A DNA stretch of 55,419 nt from an uncultured Clostridia bacterium (GTDB taxonomy: Bacteria > Bacillota > Clostridia > Monoglobales > Monoglobaceae). This document shows positions 31,370 through 41,250 of this stretch, piece after piece. The stretch lies in NCBI GenBank assembly GCA_934463175.1, contig CAKSIW010000007.1, positions 1 through 55,419 of the forward strand. Direction: 5' to 3'. The stretch's first letter is position 1. Every line of letters begins with the position of its first letter. The notes below the pieces were generated by a model that did no database searches, was not told where the DNA came from, and saw only the letters and a list, made by a program, of their open reading frames with translations. A program made the translations under genes and the position numbers.

Positions 31370-32571
31370 AATCCGCGCTCCTCCATGTGTTCTGCAATCG
31401 CCTCTCCAAGCAGACGTATTCCTTTTTCTATATCAGCCTCACTTGCCGTTGAATAGTTCATACGGAATGTGCTGTAGGTTGCCTTGTCATCTATCATGCA
31501 GGCAGTTCCCGGCACAAACGCAACCCCTTTTTCCAGTGCCTTTTTCATGAGCTTTCCGCTGTCTGTGCCTTCGGGCATTGTGCAGTATATGAACAAACCG
31601 CCCTCGGGGCAGGTGTGCTTGACGCCTTGGGGGAAATACTCATCCATGCATTCCATCATGAGACGGCACTTTTTGCCGTATGCAGCCCTCAGAGTCTTAA
31701 TGTGTCCGTCAATATCGTACTTTGTCACAAACTCATATGCAAGCATTTGTGAAAGCACGTTTGTGTGAACGTCCGACACCTGCTTGCAGATTATCATACG
31801 CTCAAGCAGCGGTGCAGGCGCGCTCGTGAATCCGAGACGCATTCCGGGGGCAAGTATTTTTGAGAATGAGCCGAAATATATGACTCTTCCGCTCTTGTCC
31901 ATTGATTTGAGCGTCGGAATTTCCTCTCCCGAAAATCTCAGTTCTCCGTACGGGTTGTCCTCATAAATCAGAATATCATATTTATCGGCAAGCTCCAGAA
32001 TCTTCTTTCGCTTTTCAAGAGATATGGTGATTCCCGACGGGTTCTGGAATGTTGAAATTGTATACAAAAGCTTTATGTTTTTATGCTCGGAAAGCAGCTG
32101 TTCCAGTCTTTCCGTGTCGAGTCCGTCATCAAGAACGGGCACACCGAAAAGCTCCGCGTTGTATGAGCGGAAAGAATTGAGTCCGCCGATGAAGCTTGGC
32201 TCCTCACACACAATTCCGTCACCTGCATTAATCAGAGATTTTGTTGCAAGGTCAATTCCCTGCTGTCCGCCGCTCACGATGATGACGTTTTCGCTCTCCT
32301 CAATCACGCCCTGCGCAACAAGTCTTTTCCTGACCCATTCGCGAAGGGGTGCATATCCCTCGGTGATTCCATACTGCAATGCGACCTCGCCCTGATTTTT
32401 CAGTATATCCGCAGCGATTTCCGAAAGCTGTGTTTTCGGAAACAAAGCCGGGTCGGGTGCTCCTCCCGCAAAGCTGATGATTCCGGGCTTTGCAAGAAGC
32501 TTGAATATTTCTCTGATTGCAGAAGCCTCCAAATGCTTAACCTTATCCGAAAATTTTTCTGTTATATCCAT
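31366..32571 (-). CDS. PLP-dependent aminotransferase (class I, MocR-like/aromatic or aminoadipate type)
   Basis: This 401-residue fold-type I aminotransferase has the PLP lysine in YFGSFSKILAPGMRLGF, the DNPYGELRF segment with the ring-stacking region upstream, and the substrate arginine in FRMNYS near the C-terminus. The group includes KAT-II/LysN-like and aromatic aminotransferases with wide specificity. The adjacency to trpS suggests aromatic substrates, and it could aminate the arylpyruvates made by IorAB; this is inference. The gene starts 2 bp downstream of the gltX stop codon. Confidence 0.88.
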   Translation of the reverse strand: MDITEKFSDKVKHLEASAIREIFKLLAKPGIISFAGGAPDPALFPKTQLSEIAADILKNQGEVALQYGITEGYAPLREWVRKRLVAQGVIEESENVIIVSGGQQGIDLATKSLINAGDGIVCEEPSFIGGLNSFRSYNAELFGVPVLDDGLDTERLEQLLSEHKNIKLLYTISTFQNPSGITISLEKRKKILELADKYDILIYEDNPYGELRFSGEEIPTLKSMDKSGRVIYFGSFSKILAPGMRLGFTSAPAPLLERMIICKQVSDVHTNVLSQMLAYEFVTKYDIDGHIKTLRAAYGKKCRLMMECMDEYFPQGVKHTCPEGGLFIYCTMPEGTDSGKLMKKALEKGVAFVPGTACMIDDKATYSTFRMNYSTASEADIEKGIRLLGEAIAEHMEERGL

Positions 32572-32573
32572 AA

Positions 32574-34037
32574 TCAGCCCTCCTGCTCCGACAGCTTGTC
32601 AATTCCGATTTTTATGCGGCGGAGGGTTTCCTCCTTGCCGAGTATGTGCGACAGCTCAACACCGCCGCCGGGTGTGAACGCCTTTCCCGAAACCGCAACG
32701 CGGACGGGCCACAGTATGCGTCCGTTTTTCAGCTCCAGCTTTTCAACAAGCTCAATCAATCGGTCGTGTATGTTTTCCTGCGTCCAATCGTCAATTCCCT
32801 CCAAAACGGGGAGAACACTTTTCAGTGCCTCAAGCGAATTTTCGGGGTTTGTTTTCATTTTCTTGTGAGTGTACAGCTCGTTATCATAATCAGGCAGCTT
32901 GTCAAAAAAGTCAACCTGTTCGGGGATATCCGAAAGTTTCTCGCAGCGCGGCTGCAAAAGTGCCGAAACCGCCTTCAGGTCAATTTCGGGATTTTCAATA
33001 ACTCCCTTATAATACGGCAGAGCCATCTCATGAAATTTCTCGGGGGTTAGCTCCCTGATATATTCGCCGTTAAGCCATGCCAGCTTTTTCTCATCAAATA
33101 TTGCCGGAGATTTGCTGATTCCCTTGACATCAAACGCCTTGACAAGCTCATCAATGGTGAATTTCTCGCGTTCGTCCCCCGGTGCCCAGCCGAGAAGTGC
33201 AATGTAGTTCACAATTGCCTCTTTCAGGTAGCCCTTGGCAATGAAATCCTCATATGATGCATCGCCGTGACGCTTTGAAAGCTTTGAGGTGCTGTCCTTC
33301 ATAACGGGCGACACATGAATGTATGTCGGTATTTCCCAGCCGAATGCCTCATACAGCAAGTTATATTTCGGTGTTGACGAAAGATATTCGCTGCCGCGGA
33401 TTATATGCGTGATGTGCATGAGATGGTCATCAACAACATTTGCAAAGTTATATGTCGGCAGTCCGTCCGCCTTCAGAAGAACGTTATCATCAAGTATCGC
33501 ATTGTCCACCGTTATCTCGCCGAACACCTCGTCACGGAAAGTTGTTTTTCCGTATTCGGGAACCTTCTGTCTGATGACATACGGAATGCCCGAAGCAAGC
33601 TTTTCTTCAATTTCTTCCTTTGAAAGCCTGCTGCATTTTTTGTCATACTTTGTCGGAACCTTCATGACCGTCTGACGCTGACGAAGCTCCTCCAGACGCT
33701 CCTTGTCGCAGAAGCAGTAGTATGCATGTCCCGATTCAACAAGCTTTTCGGCATATTCCTTGTAAAGTCCGCGTCTTTCGCTCTGGATATACGGACCGTA
33801 TTCTCCTCCGATGTCCGGACCTTCATCATGAATGAGACCCGTATCCTTCAGCGTTCTGAATATAACATCAACCGCACCGTCCACATATCTTTCCTGGTCG
33901 GTGTCCTCAATCCTCAATATAAACTTTCCGCCCTTTGACTTTGCAAGGAGATATGCATAAAGAGCTGTTCTCAGGTTTCCTATGTGCATATATCCCGTCG
34001 GGCTTGGTGCAAATCTTGTTCTGACTTCATTTTTCAT
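32574..34037 (-). CDS. gltX: Glutamyl-tRNA synthetase
   Basis: This class I synthetase (487 residues) has the HIGH motif in APSPTGYMHIGNLRTAL, the RIEDTDQER segment and the second signature KLSKRHG. The anticodon-binding helical domain occupies the last 150 residues. The zinc-type CYCD variant lies near YYCFCDKERLEEL. The C-terminal region is complete. In Firmicutes the enzyme usually also charges tRNA-Gln for later amidation; a gatCAB operon is not in the window. Confidence 0.97.
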   Translation of the reverse strand: MKNEVRTRFAPSPTGYMHIGNLRTALYAYLLAKSKGGKFILRIEDTDQERYVDGAVDVIFRTLKDTGLIHDEGPDIGGEYGPYIQSERRGLYKEYAEKLVESGHAYYCFCDKERLEELRQRQTVMKVPTKYDKKCSRLSKEEIEEKLASGIPYVIRQKVPEYGKTTFRDEVFGEITVDNAILDDNVLLKADGLPTYNFANVVDDHLMHITHIIRGSEYLSSTPKYNLLYEAFGWEIPTYIHVSPVMKDSTSKLSKRHGDASYEDFIAKGYLKEAIVNYIALLGWAPGDEREKFTIDELVKAFDVKGISKSPAIFDEKKLAWLNGEYIRELTPEKFHEMALPYYKGVIENPEIDLKAVSALLQPRCEKLSDIPEQVDFFDKLPDYDNELYTHKKMKTNPENSLEALKSVLPVLEGIDDWTQENIHDRLIELVEKLELKNGRILWPVRVAVSGKAFTPGGGVELSHILGKEETLRRIKIGIDKLSEQEG

Positions 34038-34129
34038 TTTATCAATGTTCCTCTGACGTTTAAATTTGAATTTTCGGCATGAGCGTTTTTGCCCTGCCGC
34101 TGGGAATCCATAACCCGTTTTATGTATTC

Positions 34130-34657
34130 TTAAAACTCCGCAACTCCTATATACGGAAGGTTTCTGAACTGTTCGGCATAGTCGAGTCCGTAGCCGACAA
34201 CAAATTCGTCGGGAATTTCAAAACCGAGATAGTCAATTCTGACCTCACATTCGCGGCGGCTCGGCTTGCTGAGACAGGAGCAGAGCTTAATGCTCTTGGG
34301 ATTACGCGTTTTCAGAAGCTTCATAACCTCACGCATTGTATAGCCGCTGTCGATTATATCCTCAACAACAAGCACATTCTCACCCGCAATGTCTCTGTCA
34401 ATGTCCTGAACAATTTTGACATTGCCGCAGCTCTCAGTGTTCGCGCCATAGCTTGAAGCCTTGAAGAAAAACACCTCCGTGTCCGACTTGATTTGTTTGA
34501 TCAGGTCGCTCAGAAACATAAACGACCCCTTCAGAACGCCGACAACAATCAGCTTTTCGTTTTCATAATCGCGGTTTATTTCGGCCGCAAGCCTTTCAAT
34601 CATTTCCGAAATTGACTTCTCGTCAATCAGCGTCCGTATGTTCTTCACCTGTTCCAT
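34130..34657 (-). CDS. hpt: Hypoxanthine phosphoribosyltransferase
   Basis: This purine-salvage enzyme makes IMP or GMP from hypoxanthine or guanine and PRPP. The PRPP loop VLVVEDIIDSGYTMREV is intact, as are VGVLKGSFMF and the C-terminal DEFVVGYGLDYAEQFRNLPYIG. The ATG at 34657 lies inside the 3' end of tilS; GGTGAT upstream supports it over a TTG at 34663. The tilS-hpt order is conserved in Firmicutes. It ends this run, with about 90 bp of AT-rich spacer to gltX. Confidence 0.96.
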   Translation of the reverse strand: MEQVKNIRTLIDEKSISEMIERLAAEINRDYENEKLIVVGVLKGSFMFLSDLIKQIKSDTEVFFFKASSYGANTESCGNVKIVQDIDRDIAGENVLVVEDIIDSGYTMREVMKLLKTRNPKSIKLCSCLSKPSRRECEVRIDYLGFEIPDEFVVGYGLDYAEQFRNLPYIGVAEF

Positions 34658-36062
34658 ATACAATCACCAGTGCCCTCTCTGTAGCTTTTTTTATCCTGTA
34701 TTTTTCACTCACTCTGAATCCCGCAATTGCCGCAACCTCATCTCCCGTGCAGAGCAGGGGGATTTTGTCCCTGTCGCGTTTCGGAATTTTTGCATCTATG
34801 AGTATATTTTTTATTTTTTTTGTTCTTCCGTCCGGAAACCAAACAATCCGGTCTCCGCTTCGTCTGCTCCTCAGAAACAGACGTTTCCCCTCCAGCATGT
34901 CATAATCCAGCATGGTCTCGCATATGCGCGGCTTATACTGTTTTGCGTCCTCCAGCCTAAGGGATATGCTCTTTCCGAGTACATCAATATAGCAGCTGCC
35001 GCCGACCTGTACCTCGGCAAAAAAGCCATCGTCCGCAGAAAGTGCAAGCTGCTGCTTGTCCGCCTTATTTTTATCCTCAAAGACAAGCCAGCCATACTGC
35101 ATTTCAACGCGCAGCCCGTTCGGCAAATCAACCGCCGCCCCCGTCTGCTCCGTCAAAAGCTCCAGAATGCTGTCGGTGTGCCGCTTTTCAAGCCGCACTC
35201 CCTCTGCCGCACGGCTTGCAGCAAGCCTTATGACGCGCACGGCAATCGGTTTTTTTATCATTTTCAGCGACTCCGCATGAAGTGTCACACATTTTTTGTC
35301 CGGCAAGGGGTTTCCGAGCCGTGCATAAAGCCGCTCTGTGTATTCATTCAGAAAATCCGCATCGTCGCCTGCGTTATCCGCAAGACGTGTCAGCGCGGAA
35401 ACAACATTTCCAAAGTTTTTTTCAAGATATGGAATCAGCTCATTTCTGATTTTATTTCTTGTGTAATCATTTTCAAAATTTGTGGCATCGGTTCGGAAAT
35501 TCAGTCCGTTCTCCGCACAGTATTTCTCAATCTCCGCTCTTTCAACATCAAGCAGAGGTCGGATTATTCTTTCTTCTCTCACGCGCGGTATGCCCCGAAG
35601 CCCGTCAGTTCCCGTTCCGCGCAGAATCCGCATGAGAACGGTTTCCGCATTGTCGTTTTTATTATGCGCCGTTGCGACCTTGTTTATTTTATGTCTGCCG
35701 CAAAGCTCATCAAAAAACTCATAGCGCGCATTCCTGCCTGCCTCTTCAACAGTAATTTTTCTCTCTGCCGCAATTGCTCCGACATCAAGCTTTTTTGAAT
35801 ACAGCCTGACCTTCAGTTTGCAGCAAAGCTCTTCAACAAATCTTTCATCGCCGTCTGCCGCCTCGCCCCGAAGTCCGTGATTCAAATGTGCACAGCACAG
35901 CCTGAACCCGAGCTTTTCCGCAAGGCAGCTGAGAACATGCAGCATGCAAACGGAATCCGCACCGCCCGAAACGGCAGCAAGAACAGTGTCGCCGCGGCTT
36001 ATCATGCCGTGTTCGGCAATTGCCTGCTCGGCCGTATGCAAAACCGAATTTTCCTTATTCAC
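34623..36062 (-). CDS. tilS: tRNA(Ile)-lysidine synthetase
   Basis: This enzyme converts C34 of tRNA-Ile(CAU) to lysidine, needed to read AUA codons. The PP-loop VLAAVSGGADSVCMLHVL is near residues 24-41. ATAHNKNDNAETVLMRILRGTG follows, and the C-terminal TilS domain starts with KRLFLRSRRSGDRIVWFPDGRTKKI. Two starts are possible: GTG at 36062, preceded by GGAG and close to the end of dnaB, or ATG at 36101, which would overlap dnaB by 47 bp and has no clear ribosome-binding site. I prefer GTG at 36062 (479 residues). Confidence 0.93.
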   Translation of the reverse strand: MNKENSVLHTAEQAIAEHGMISRGDTVLAAVSGGADSVCMLHVLSCLAEKLGFRLCCAHLNHGLRGEAADGDERFVEELCCKLKVRLYSKKLDVGAIAAERKITVEEAGRNARYEFFDELCGRHKINKVATAHNKNDNAETVLMRILRGTGTDGLRGIPRVREERIIRPLLDVERAEIEKYCAENGLNFRTDATNFENDYTRNKIRNELIPYLEKNFGNVVSALTRLADNAGDDADFLNEYTERLYARLGNPLPDKKCVTLHAESLKMIKKPIAVRVIRLAASRAAEGVRLEKRHTDSILELLTEQTGAAVDLPNGLRVEMQYGWLVFEDKNKADKQQLALSADDGFFAEVQVGGSCYIDVLGKSISLRLEDAKQYKPRICETMLDYDMLEGKRLFLRSRRSGDRIVWFPDGRTKKIKNILIDAKIPKRDRDKIPLLCTGDEVAAIAGFRVSEKYRIKKATERALVIVYGTGEEHTDAD

Positions 36063-37398
36063 GTTCTCCACTCCAGTTTGAAAATTTTGTATATTCTCCA
36101 AGCCACGTCAGATATTCATATCCCGTTTCACCGTTTCTGTGCTTTGCAAAAATGCACTTTGTCTGATTCGGCTCTTCCGCAGACTCGTTGTAATAGCCTT
36201 CCCTGTATAAAAACATAACCATATCCGCGTCCTGCTCAATTGAACCCGACTCACGCAAATCACTCAGAACAGGCTCTTTGACATCACGCTTTTCCACGGC
36301 ACGGCTCAGCTGAGAAAGCGCAATCACGGGTATGTTGAGATCCTTTGCAAGAATTTTCAGATTACGCGAAATATCCGCAATTTCCTGTTCACGGCTGACG
36401 CCGCGTTTTGAGGAGCTCATCAGCTGGATATAGTCAATGACAACCATGCCGAGATTATGCTCCATTTTCAGCTTGCGGCATCTTGCTCCGATTTCCGAAA
36501 CGGTTATTGTCGATGTGTCGTCAATATATATGTTTGCACGGCTCAGAACGTCAACCGCCTCGCCGATTCTTTCCCATTCCTCGTCCTTTATGTTTCCGCG
36601 CTTGAGCGATTCCGAGCTTATCATCGCTTCACTCGCAAGCATACGGTTCACAAGCTGAATCCCCGGCATTTCAAGGTTGAACACCGCAACCGTCGTGTCC
36701 GAATCAACAGCCGCATTCTGCGCAATGTTCAGCGCAAAGCTTGTTTTTCCCATACCGGGACGCGCCGCAATCAGAATCAGCTCCGACCCGTGCAGTCCCG
36801 CGGTTCTTTTGTCAATGTCAATGAACCCTGTCGGTATTCCCGTCACGTTTTCGCGGTGCTCCGACAGCTCCGCAAGATTTTCAACACTCTCTTCAATATA
36901 CCGTCTGATGTGAACGGGACCGTTCACGCTGCGTGCCTGGGAAATATTTATGACCGCCTGCTCCGCCTCTCCGATGATGGCATCAACAGCTTCATCTCCG
37001 CGGTAGCATTGCTCGCTCAGTCTCTCCCCAAGACTAATCAGCTTTCGCAGCATTGATTTTTCTGCGACAATCTGCGCATAATGTACGGCGTTTCTCGTTG
37101 TTGGAACAAAATTCATTGTCTCCATAACAAAAGGAATGCCTCCGACCGCATCAAGACTTCCTCTCAGCGTAAGCTGCGCCTGAAGTGTCACAATATCAAT
37201 CGGCTTTCCGAGATTGTAAAGCTCGGTTATCGTATTATAAAGCTCACGGTTTCGTTCAATGTAGAAATCGTCCGCCTTGCATATTCCCACAACATCGGGA
37301 ATACACTGCGTGTCCAGCATCATTGAACCAAGCACCGATATTTCCGCCTCACGGCTGTGCGGCATAACCCTTTCAAAGCCTGTCAAAGCCTCCTCCAC
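36055..37398 (-). CDS. dnaB: Replicative DNA helicase
   Basis: This hexameric helicase (447 residues) has the N-terminal DnaB domain (MPHSREAEISVLGSMML onward) and the RecA-like motor: Walker A ARPGMGKTSFALNIA, Walker B VVIDYIQLMSS and SQLSRAVEKR. The reading starts with GTG at 37398 following GGAGGG; the nearby ATG is out of frame. It lies in the conserved gdpP-rplI-dnaB order. Confidence 0.96.
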   Translation of the reverse strand: MEEALTGFERVMPHSREAEISVLGSMMLDTQCIPDVVGICKADDFYIERNRELYNTITELYNLGKPIDIVTLQAQLTLRGSLDAVGGIPFVMETMNFVPTTRNAVHYAQIVAEKSMLRKLISLGERLSEQCYRGDEAVDAIIGEAEQAVINISQARSVNGPVHIRRYIEESVENLAELSEHRENVTGIPTGFIDIDKRTAGLHGSELILIAARPGMGKTSFALNIAQNAAVDSDTTVAVFNLEMPGIQLVNRMLASEAMISSESLKRGNIKDEEWERIGEAVDVLSRANIYIDDTSTITVSEIGARCRKLKMEHNLGMVVIDYIQLMSSSKRGVSREQEIADISRNLKILAKDLNIPVIALSQLSRAVEKRDVKEPVLSDLRESGSIEQDADMVMFLYREGYYNESAEEPNQTKCIFAKHRNGETGYEYLTWLGEYTKFSNWSGERE

Positions 37399-37438
37399 CG
37401 CATATTCCCTCCTTTCTCTGCATTGCGCGGAGTCCGAA

Positions 37439-37885
37439 TCACTCCTCTGTTACGCAAACCTTAAACTTCCCTGTTATCTGCGTATAAAGGTGCGCCGTCA
37501 CCTCTGTTGTTCCGCAGTTTTTGATTCCGTCCTTCAAATCAAGCTTTCTTTTGTCAATCTCAATGTTATACTGACTGTGCAGTGCCTCGGCAACATCCTT
37601 TGATGTTATTGAACCGAACAGCTTTCCGCCCGCACCCGATTTTGCTTTTAGGTTAACCGTGATTTCCTTCATGCGCTCCGCAATGTTTCTTGCCTTTTCC
37701 TCCTCAAGATTTCTGCGGTATTGCTCTGCGCCGCGCTTTCCCTCAAGCTCATTCATTGCCTGCTTGCTTGCTTCCTTTGCCAGTCCCTTCGGCAGCAGAA
37801 AATTTCTCGCATAGCCGTCGCTGACATTGATTAAATCTCCCTTTTTTCCCTGTGATTTCACGTCCTGTGTAAGTATTACCTTCAT
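37439..37885 (-). CDS. rplI: Ribosomal protein L9
   Basis: This 50S protein (148 residues) binds 23S rRNA at the L1-stalk side. The N-terminal domain MKVILTQDVKSQGKKGDLI and the signature GYARNFLLPKGLA are complete, followed by the long linker helix and the C-terminal domain. It lies between gdpP and dnaB. The ATG at 37885 is preferred over an upstream in-frame start, which adds only four non-conserved residues. Confidence 0.97.
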   Translation of the reverse strand: MKVILTQDVKSQGKKGDLINVSDGYARNFLLPKGLAKEASKQAMNELEGKRGAEQYRRNLEEEKARNIAERMKEITVNLKAKSGAGGKLFGSITSKDVAEALHSQYNIEIDKRKLDLKDGIKNCGTTEVTAHLYTQITGKFKVCVTEE

Positions 37886-37915
37886 AATTAAACCCAAATC
37901 CTTTCTGTCAGAATT

Positions 37916-39916
37916 TTATTCACTCAAAACTTCATCAATTGCCGCCTTCAGCAGACTGTCAGCCTTCTCAACCGACACGTCGTCAAGCTGCGCCCCCGCA
38001 ATTGTTATGTGACCGCCGCCGCCAAGCTTTTCAAGAATCACCTGAACATTCATGCTGTCAAGAGAACGTCCGCTGATTAGCACGCGGCTTCCTGCCCTTG
38101 CAAGTACAAACGATGCCTCAATCCCCGAAATATTAAGCAGTTCATCTGCCGCCTGAGCCACAACAAGCGTCATGTCGGGGCATTCGTCATAAAGATATGA
38201 AAACGCAATGTTTTCCCTGTATATTTCAACATGGCTCACAATGTTTGCTCTCGCAACACAGCTCTCAAGCCTTGTCTTGAACAGTCTGCGGACATTCACG
38301 GGGTTAACTCCCATACGCCGCAGATATGAAGCCGCCTCAAAGGTTCTCACACCCGTCTTGAAGGTGAACCCCTTTGTATCCATGAATATTCCGGCATAGA
38401 GTGCTTCCGCCTCCTGTGCCGTCAGCCGTTCATTGTCCTGGAGATATTGCAGAATCTCGGTTATCATCTCGCAGGTTGACGATGCATAAGGCTCATGATA
38501 GGTCAGCACCGCATTTTCGATGAAATCCTCACTTCTCCGATGATGGTCAATCAGCACAACATTCTTGGCATGGCTGAGCAGCTCGCGGCTTTCAACCATT
38601 CCCGGACGGTGAACGTCAACAATAATAATCAGCGTTTCGGAATCATAAATGTTGAGTGCCTGCTCGCCCGTTATAAACGCGTTTTCATATTCGGGCAGAA
38701 GCTTGAACTCATCAAGAAGAGCCTTTGCGTTGCTCGTCTCGCTGTTAACAACAATATATGCCTCGCGGTTTCTGCTGCGCACTGCCTTGAACACGCCTAT
38801 TGCCGCGCCGATGCTGTCCATGTCGGAATTGAGATGTCCCATAACAATGACCTTGTCCGAATGGTCAACAAGCTCACGCAGCGCATGTGCAACCACTCTC
38901 GCCTTGACCTTGGTGCGCTTTTCAACCTCGCGGGTTTTTGCACCGAAAAATGTGAAGTTTGACAGGTCACGGATAACAACCTGGTCGCCGCCGCGTCCGA
39001 GTGCCATGTCAATCGCAAGACGCGCAAATCTGTCGTTTTCGGATATGTCCGCGCCCGCCTTTCCGACGCCTATGCTGAGTGTTACGGGAATTTTGTTTTC
39101 ATGATTGATTTCCCTGACCTCGTCCAGCACCGAAAACTTGCTTTCAATAATTTTTGCAAAATTTTTATTGCTGAACATGACAATGAACTTGTCGCGTTCA
39201 TAACGCCGCGAAACACCTCCGCCGAGAGCCACCCACGCATTTACCTTCTGCTCGATTTCACCAAGTAGAACTCCGTGGTTCGTGTCGGGCGTTTCCTTGA
39301 GAACCTCATCATAGTTATCAATGATGACAATGCATTCAACCGTCTTTTCTTCCTCACGCAGACGGGTCTCACGGACCTCTGCGGTTTTATCTATGAAATA
39401 AAGAACAATCAGTCCGCCGTTTTCCTTGCCGCCGGGCGCATTTCCCCACACCTCATAATGGCTGTCGCCGATTGTCAGGTTAATCCTTGCGTCCTCGCCC
39501 TCCTCGACAAATTTGCTTATCTGAAGCTCGGGAACAATCTCCCAGACAGCCATGCCGAAAAGCTCATCTCCGCCGACTGCCGCCTTGAAGCGCTCGTTAT
39601 ACCAGCTTATTTTCCCCGTTCTGTCTGTTATGACAAGCGGTGCCGGATAGTTCAGAAGCGACCCCCGGGCGTTTTTGTTCAGGCAGAAATCCAGCTGCTC
39701 AACATATCCGACAAACTCCGTTTCGCTTTTTTTGATGTGATATACCTCAAACGCAATCACACCGACCGCCATAACCACCACCAAAAGTGCCGCCGGACTG
39801 TGCTGTGCAATCAGCACTCCTGTCAGAAGCGCAAACATCACAGAATAAATTATGAGCCTCAGCATTCTGCGTCTTGTATTGAAAAAGCCCTTCGCATTGT
39901 TTTTTTCAGTTATCAT
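37916..39916 (-). CDS. gdpP: Cyclic-di-AMP phosphodiesterase GdpP (YybT)
   Basis: This 666-residue membrane-bound enzyme cleaves c-di-AMP to pApA and so controls osmolyte transport and wall homeostasis. It has two N-terminal membrane helices (about 15-60), a PAS domain (about 85-160) and a degenerate GGDEF domain (about 170-310). A catalytic DHH/DHHA1 pair follows, with motifs GHLNSDMDSIGAA, VDVHRPGM, VLIDHHRR and GGGGHITIAGAQL. The GGDEF active-site motif is not canonical, as usual in this family. GGAGGTGACAG precedes the ATG. The yybS-gdpP-rplI order is conserved. Confidence 0.96.
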   Translation of the reverse strand: MITEKNNAKGFFNTRRRMLRLIIYSVMFALLTGVLIAQHSPAALLVVVMAVGVIAFEVYHIKKSETEFVGYVEQLDFCLNKNARGSLLNYPAPLVITDRTGKISWYNERFKAAVGGDELFGMAVWEIVPELQISKFVEEGEDARINLTIGDSHYEVWGNAPGGKENGGLIVLYFIDKTAEVRETRLREEEKTVECIVIIDNYDEVLKETPDTNHGVLLGEIEQKVNAWVALGGGVSRRYERDKFIVMFSNKNFAKIIESKFSVLDEVREINHENKIPVTLSIGVGKAGADISENDRFARLAIDMALGRGGDQVVIRDLSNFTFFGAKTREVEKRTKVKARVVAHALRELVDHSDKVIVMGHLNSDMDSIGAAIGVFKAVRSRNREAYIVVNSETSNAKALLDEFKLLPEYENAFITGEQALNIYDSETLIIIVDVHRPGMVESRELLSHAKNVVLIDHHRRSEDFIENAVLTYHEPYASSTCEMITEILQYLQDNERLTAQEAEALYAGIFMDTKGFTFKTGVRTFEAASYLRRMGVNPVNVRRLFKTRLESCVARANIVSHVEIYRENIAFSYLYDECPDMTLVVAQAADELLNISGIEASFVLARAGSRVLISGRSLDSMNVQVILEKLGGGGHITIAGAQLDDVSVEKADSLLKAAIDEVLSE

Positions 39917-39940
39917 ATTTCTGTCACCTCCAAAAAGAGA

Positions 39941-40930
39941 TCAGTCATGCCGCATTTCGCTGCCAAGCTTTCTGTAGTCATGCGTGCTGTCCAAAATTCC
40001 GATTATAACCAGCACATTCATTATTATCGAAAGTGCAAAGCTTGCCGCAAAAAACACAAAAACATAAATGAAAACTCTCAGTGCCGACGATTTCAGGTGT
40101 TTTGCCAGTTTGCTGTCAACAAACGAAAGTCCGCATAAAACAACAATGGTATACAGCACAAAAACAACATTCGCCAGCACAGACCACAAGGCTGTGTTCT
40201 CCTTCATGAACATAAGTGCAAGATAAACCAAAACCATAATACAGGTCATGCTTGCAGGTGCTTTGAGACACGAGAACGGCACTGTTTCAATTTCACAGAG
40301 CCTCGCTCTCTTAATCACAAATCCGCTCAGTCTTATGATTATATAGCCGATTAGCATTGAACTCACAATCACAATTGACGGAAAATACAGTCTCAGGGTA
40401 TATTCAAAGGTGTCGGTCAGGGTCTTGACAAACTCGGACGGGTCAATTCCGCCCATCGACTCTGCCGGCAAAAGCCCCGAAACCGCATCCGCACTCTTTT
40501 TCAGCTGTTCCGTCATTTCAGCAAGCATTCCCGCAACGCCCTCGCCGCCGATGATTTTGTCAATCACAAGCAGCTCCGCAAGCCAGCCTGCGCACACCGC
40601 AAGACAAACCGCGAACAGCCCTGCAAAAAACGGTCTGCGTCTCCCGAGAAAATGTCCTGCCACAGCACCCGGTATGACCGACATGAGCATAACCGAAAAC
40701 GGCGAAAGCAAGCTTCCTGTCGCAAGAGCCGAAACTCCGTATGCAGCTGCCATCGCAGTCAGTGTCACCCTGATTCCGTGCCTTGCCGCAAGACATGCCA
40801 TCGGAACGCCGCAGGCAAAAACTCCGACAACCGAAAACAGCGGCATATACCACGACAAAACTATCAAAACGGCAGTGAGTGCCGCCATCATCGCTCCTTC
40901 ACGGAGCGCTCTTGATTCTTCTCTTTTCAT
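39941..40930 (-). CDS. YybS-family membrane protein (DUF2232)
   Basis: This 329-residue polytopic protein has about eight hydrophobic segments spread along its length and resembles YybS/DUF2232 proteins always found next to gdpP-rplI in Firmicutes. These have been compared to ECF-type S components, but the function is unproven. A region of about 45 polar residues (roughly 135-180) separates two membrane halves. It overlaps the MazG-like gene by the ATGA arrangement and is 24 bp before gdpP. Confidence 0.85.
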   Translation of the reverse strand: MKREESRALREGAMMAALTAVLIVLSWYMPLFSVVGVFACGVPMACLAARHGIRVTLTAMAAAYGVSALATGSLLSPFSVMLMSVIPGAVAGHFLGRRRPFFAGLFAVCLAVCAGWLAELLVIDKIIGGEGVAGMLAEMTEQLKKSADAVSGLLPAESMGGIDPSEFVKTLTDTFEYTLRLYFPSIVIVSSMLIGYIIIRLSGFVIKRARLCEIETVPFSCLKAPASMTCIMVLVYLALMFMKENTALWSVLANVVFVLYTIVVLCGLSFVDSKLAKHLKSSALRVFIYVFVFFAASFALSIIMNVLVIIGILDSTHDYRKLGSEMRHD

Positions 40931-41250
40931 ATGTCACGCAGCCTCTCACGCAATTCACTCATATCACCGTAGTTCTTTTCAATGCTTTGCTGCTCATCAA
41001 TCGCACGGTCAAGCTTTGCCTTCATAAAATCCGTAATCTCATCAAACCCGATTCCGAGTCTGCGGCACAGAACATAGGTCAGATTTATCACATTCGCAGC
41101 GTCATCTGCAATTCTGATGTTTGTCTCGCTGTCCGCCTCTGCGCCTATATCGCAAAACAGCTCCGACACGCTCTTTAAAAGCTCGCATTTGAGCCGTTCG
41201 ACCGTCCTTATATTATTTGCAATCTTAATATCCTTCACGAATATATCCAC
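40927..41250 (-). CDS. MazG-like family small protein
   Basis: This protein of about 107 residues is all-helical: DIKIANNIRTVERLKCELLKSV and IADDAANVINLTYVLCRRLGIGF match the MazG-like proteins found at this spot in Clostridia. The acidic metal-binding residues of active MazG pyrophosphatases are mostly missing, so catalysis is doubtful. I place the start at GTG 41250, after GGGAAAGG. A longer frame to 41403 is unlikely because its upstream part contains the promoter (41379-41351). It overlaps yybS by 4 bp. Confidence 0.7.
   Translation of the reverse strand: MDIFVKDIKIANNIRTVERLKCELLKSVSELFCDIGAEADSETNIRIADDAANVINLTYVLCRRLGIGFDEITDFMKAKLDRAIDEQQSIEKNYGDMSELRERLRDI

Noticed and set aside
34638..35798. 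Long open frame on the plus strand inside tilS
   Set aside because: Antisense to the PP-loop enzyme, no domain pattern; a shadow of GC-biased third positions.
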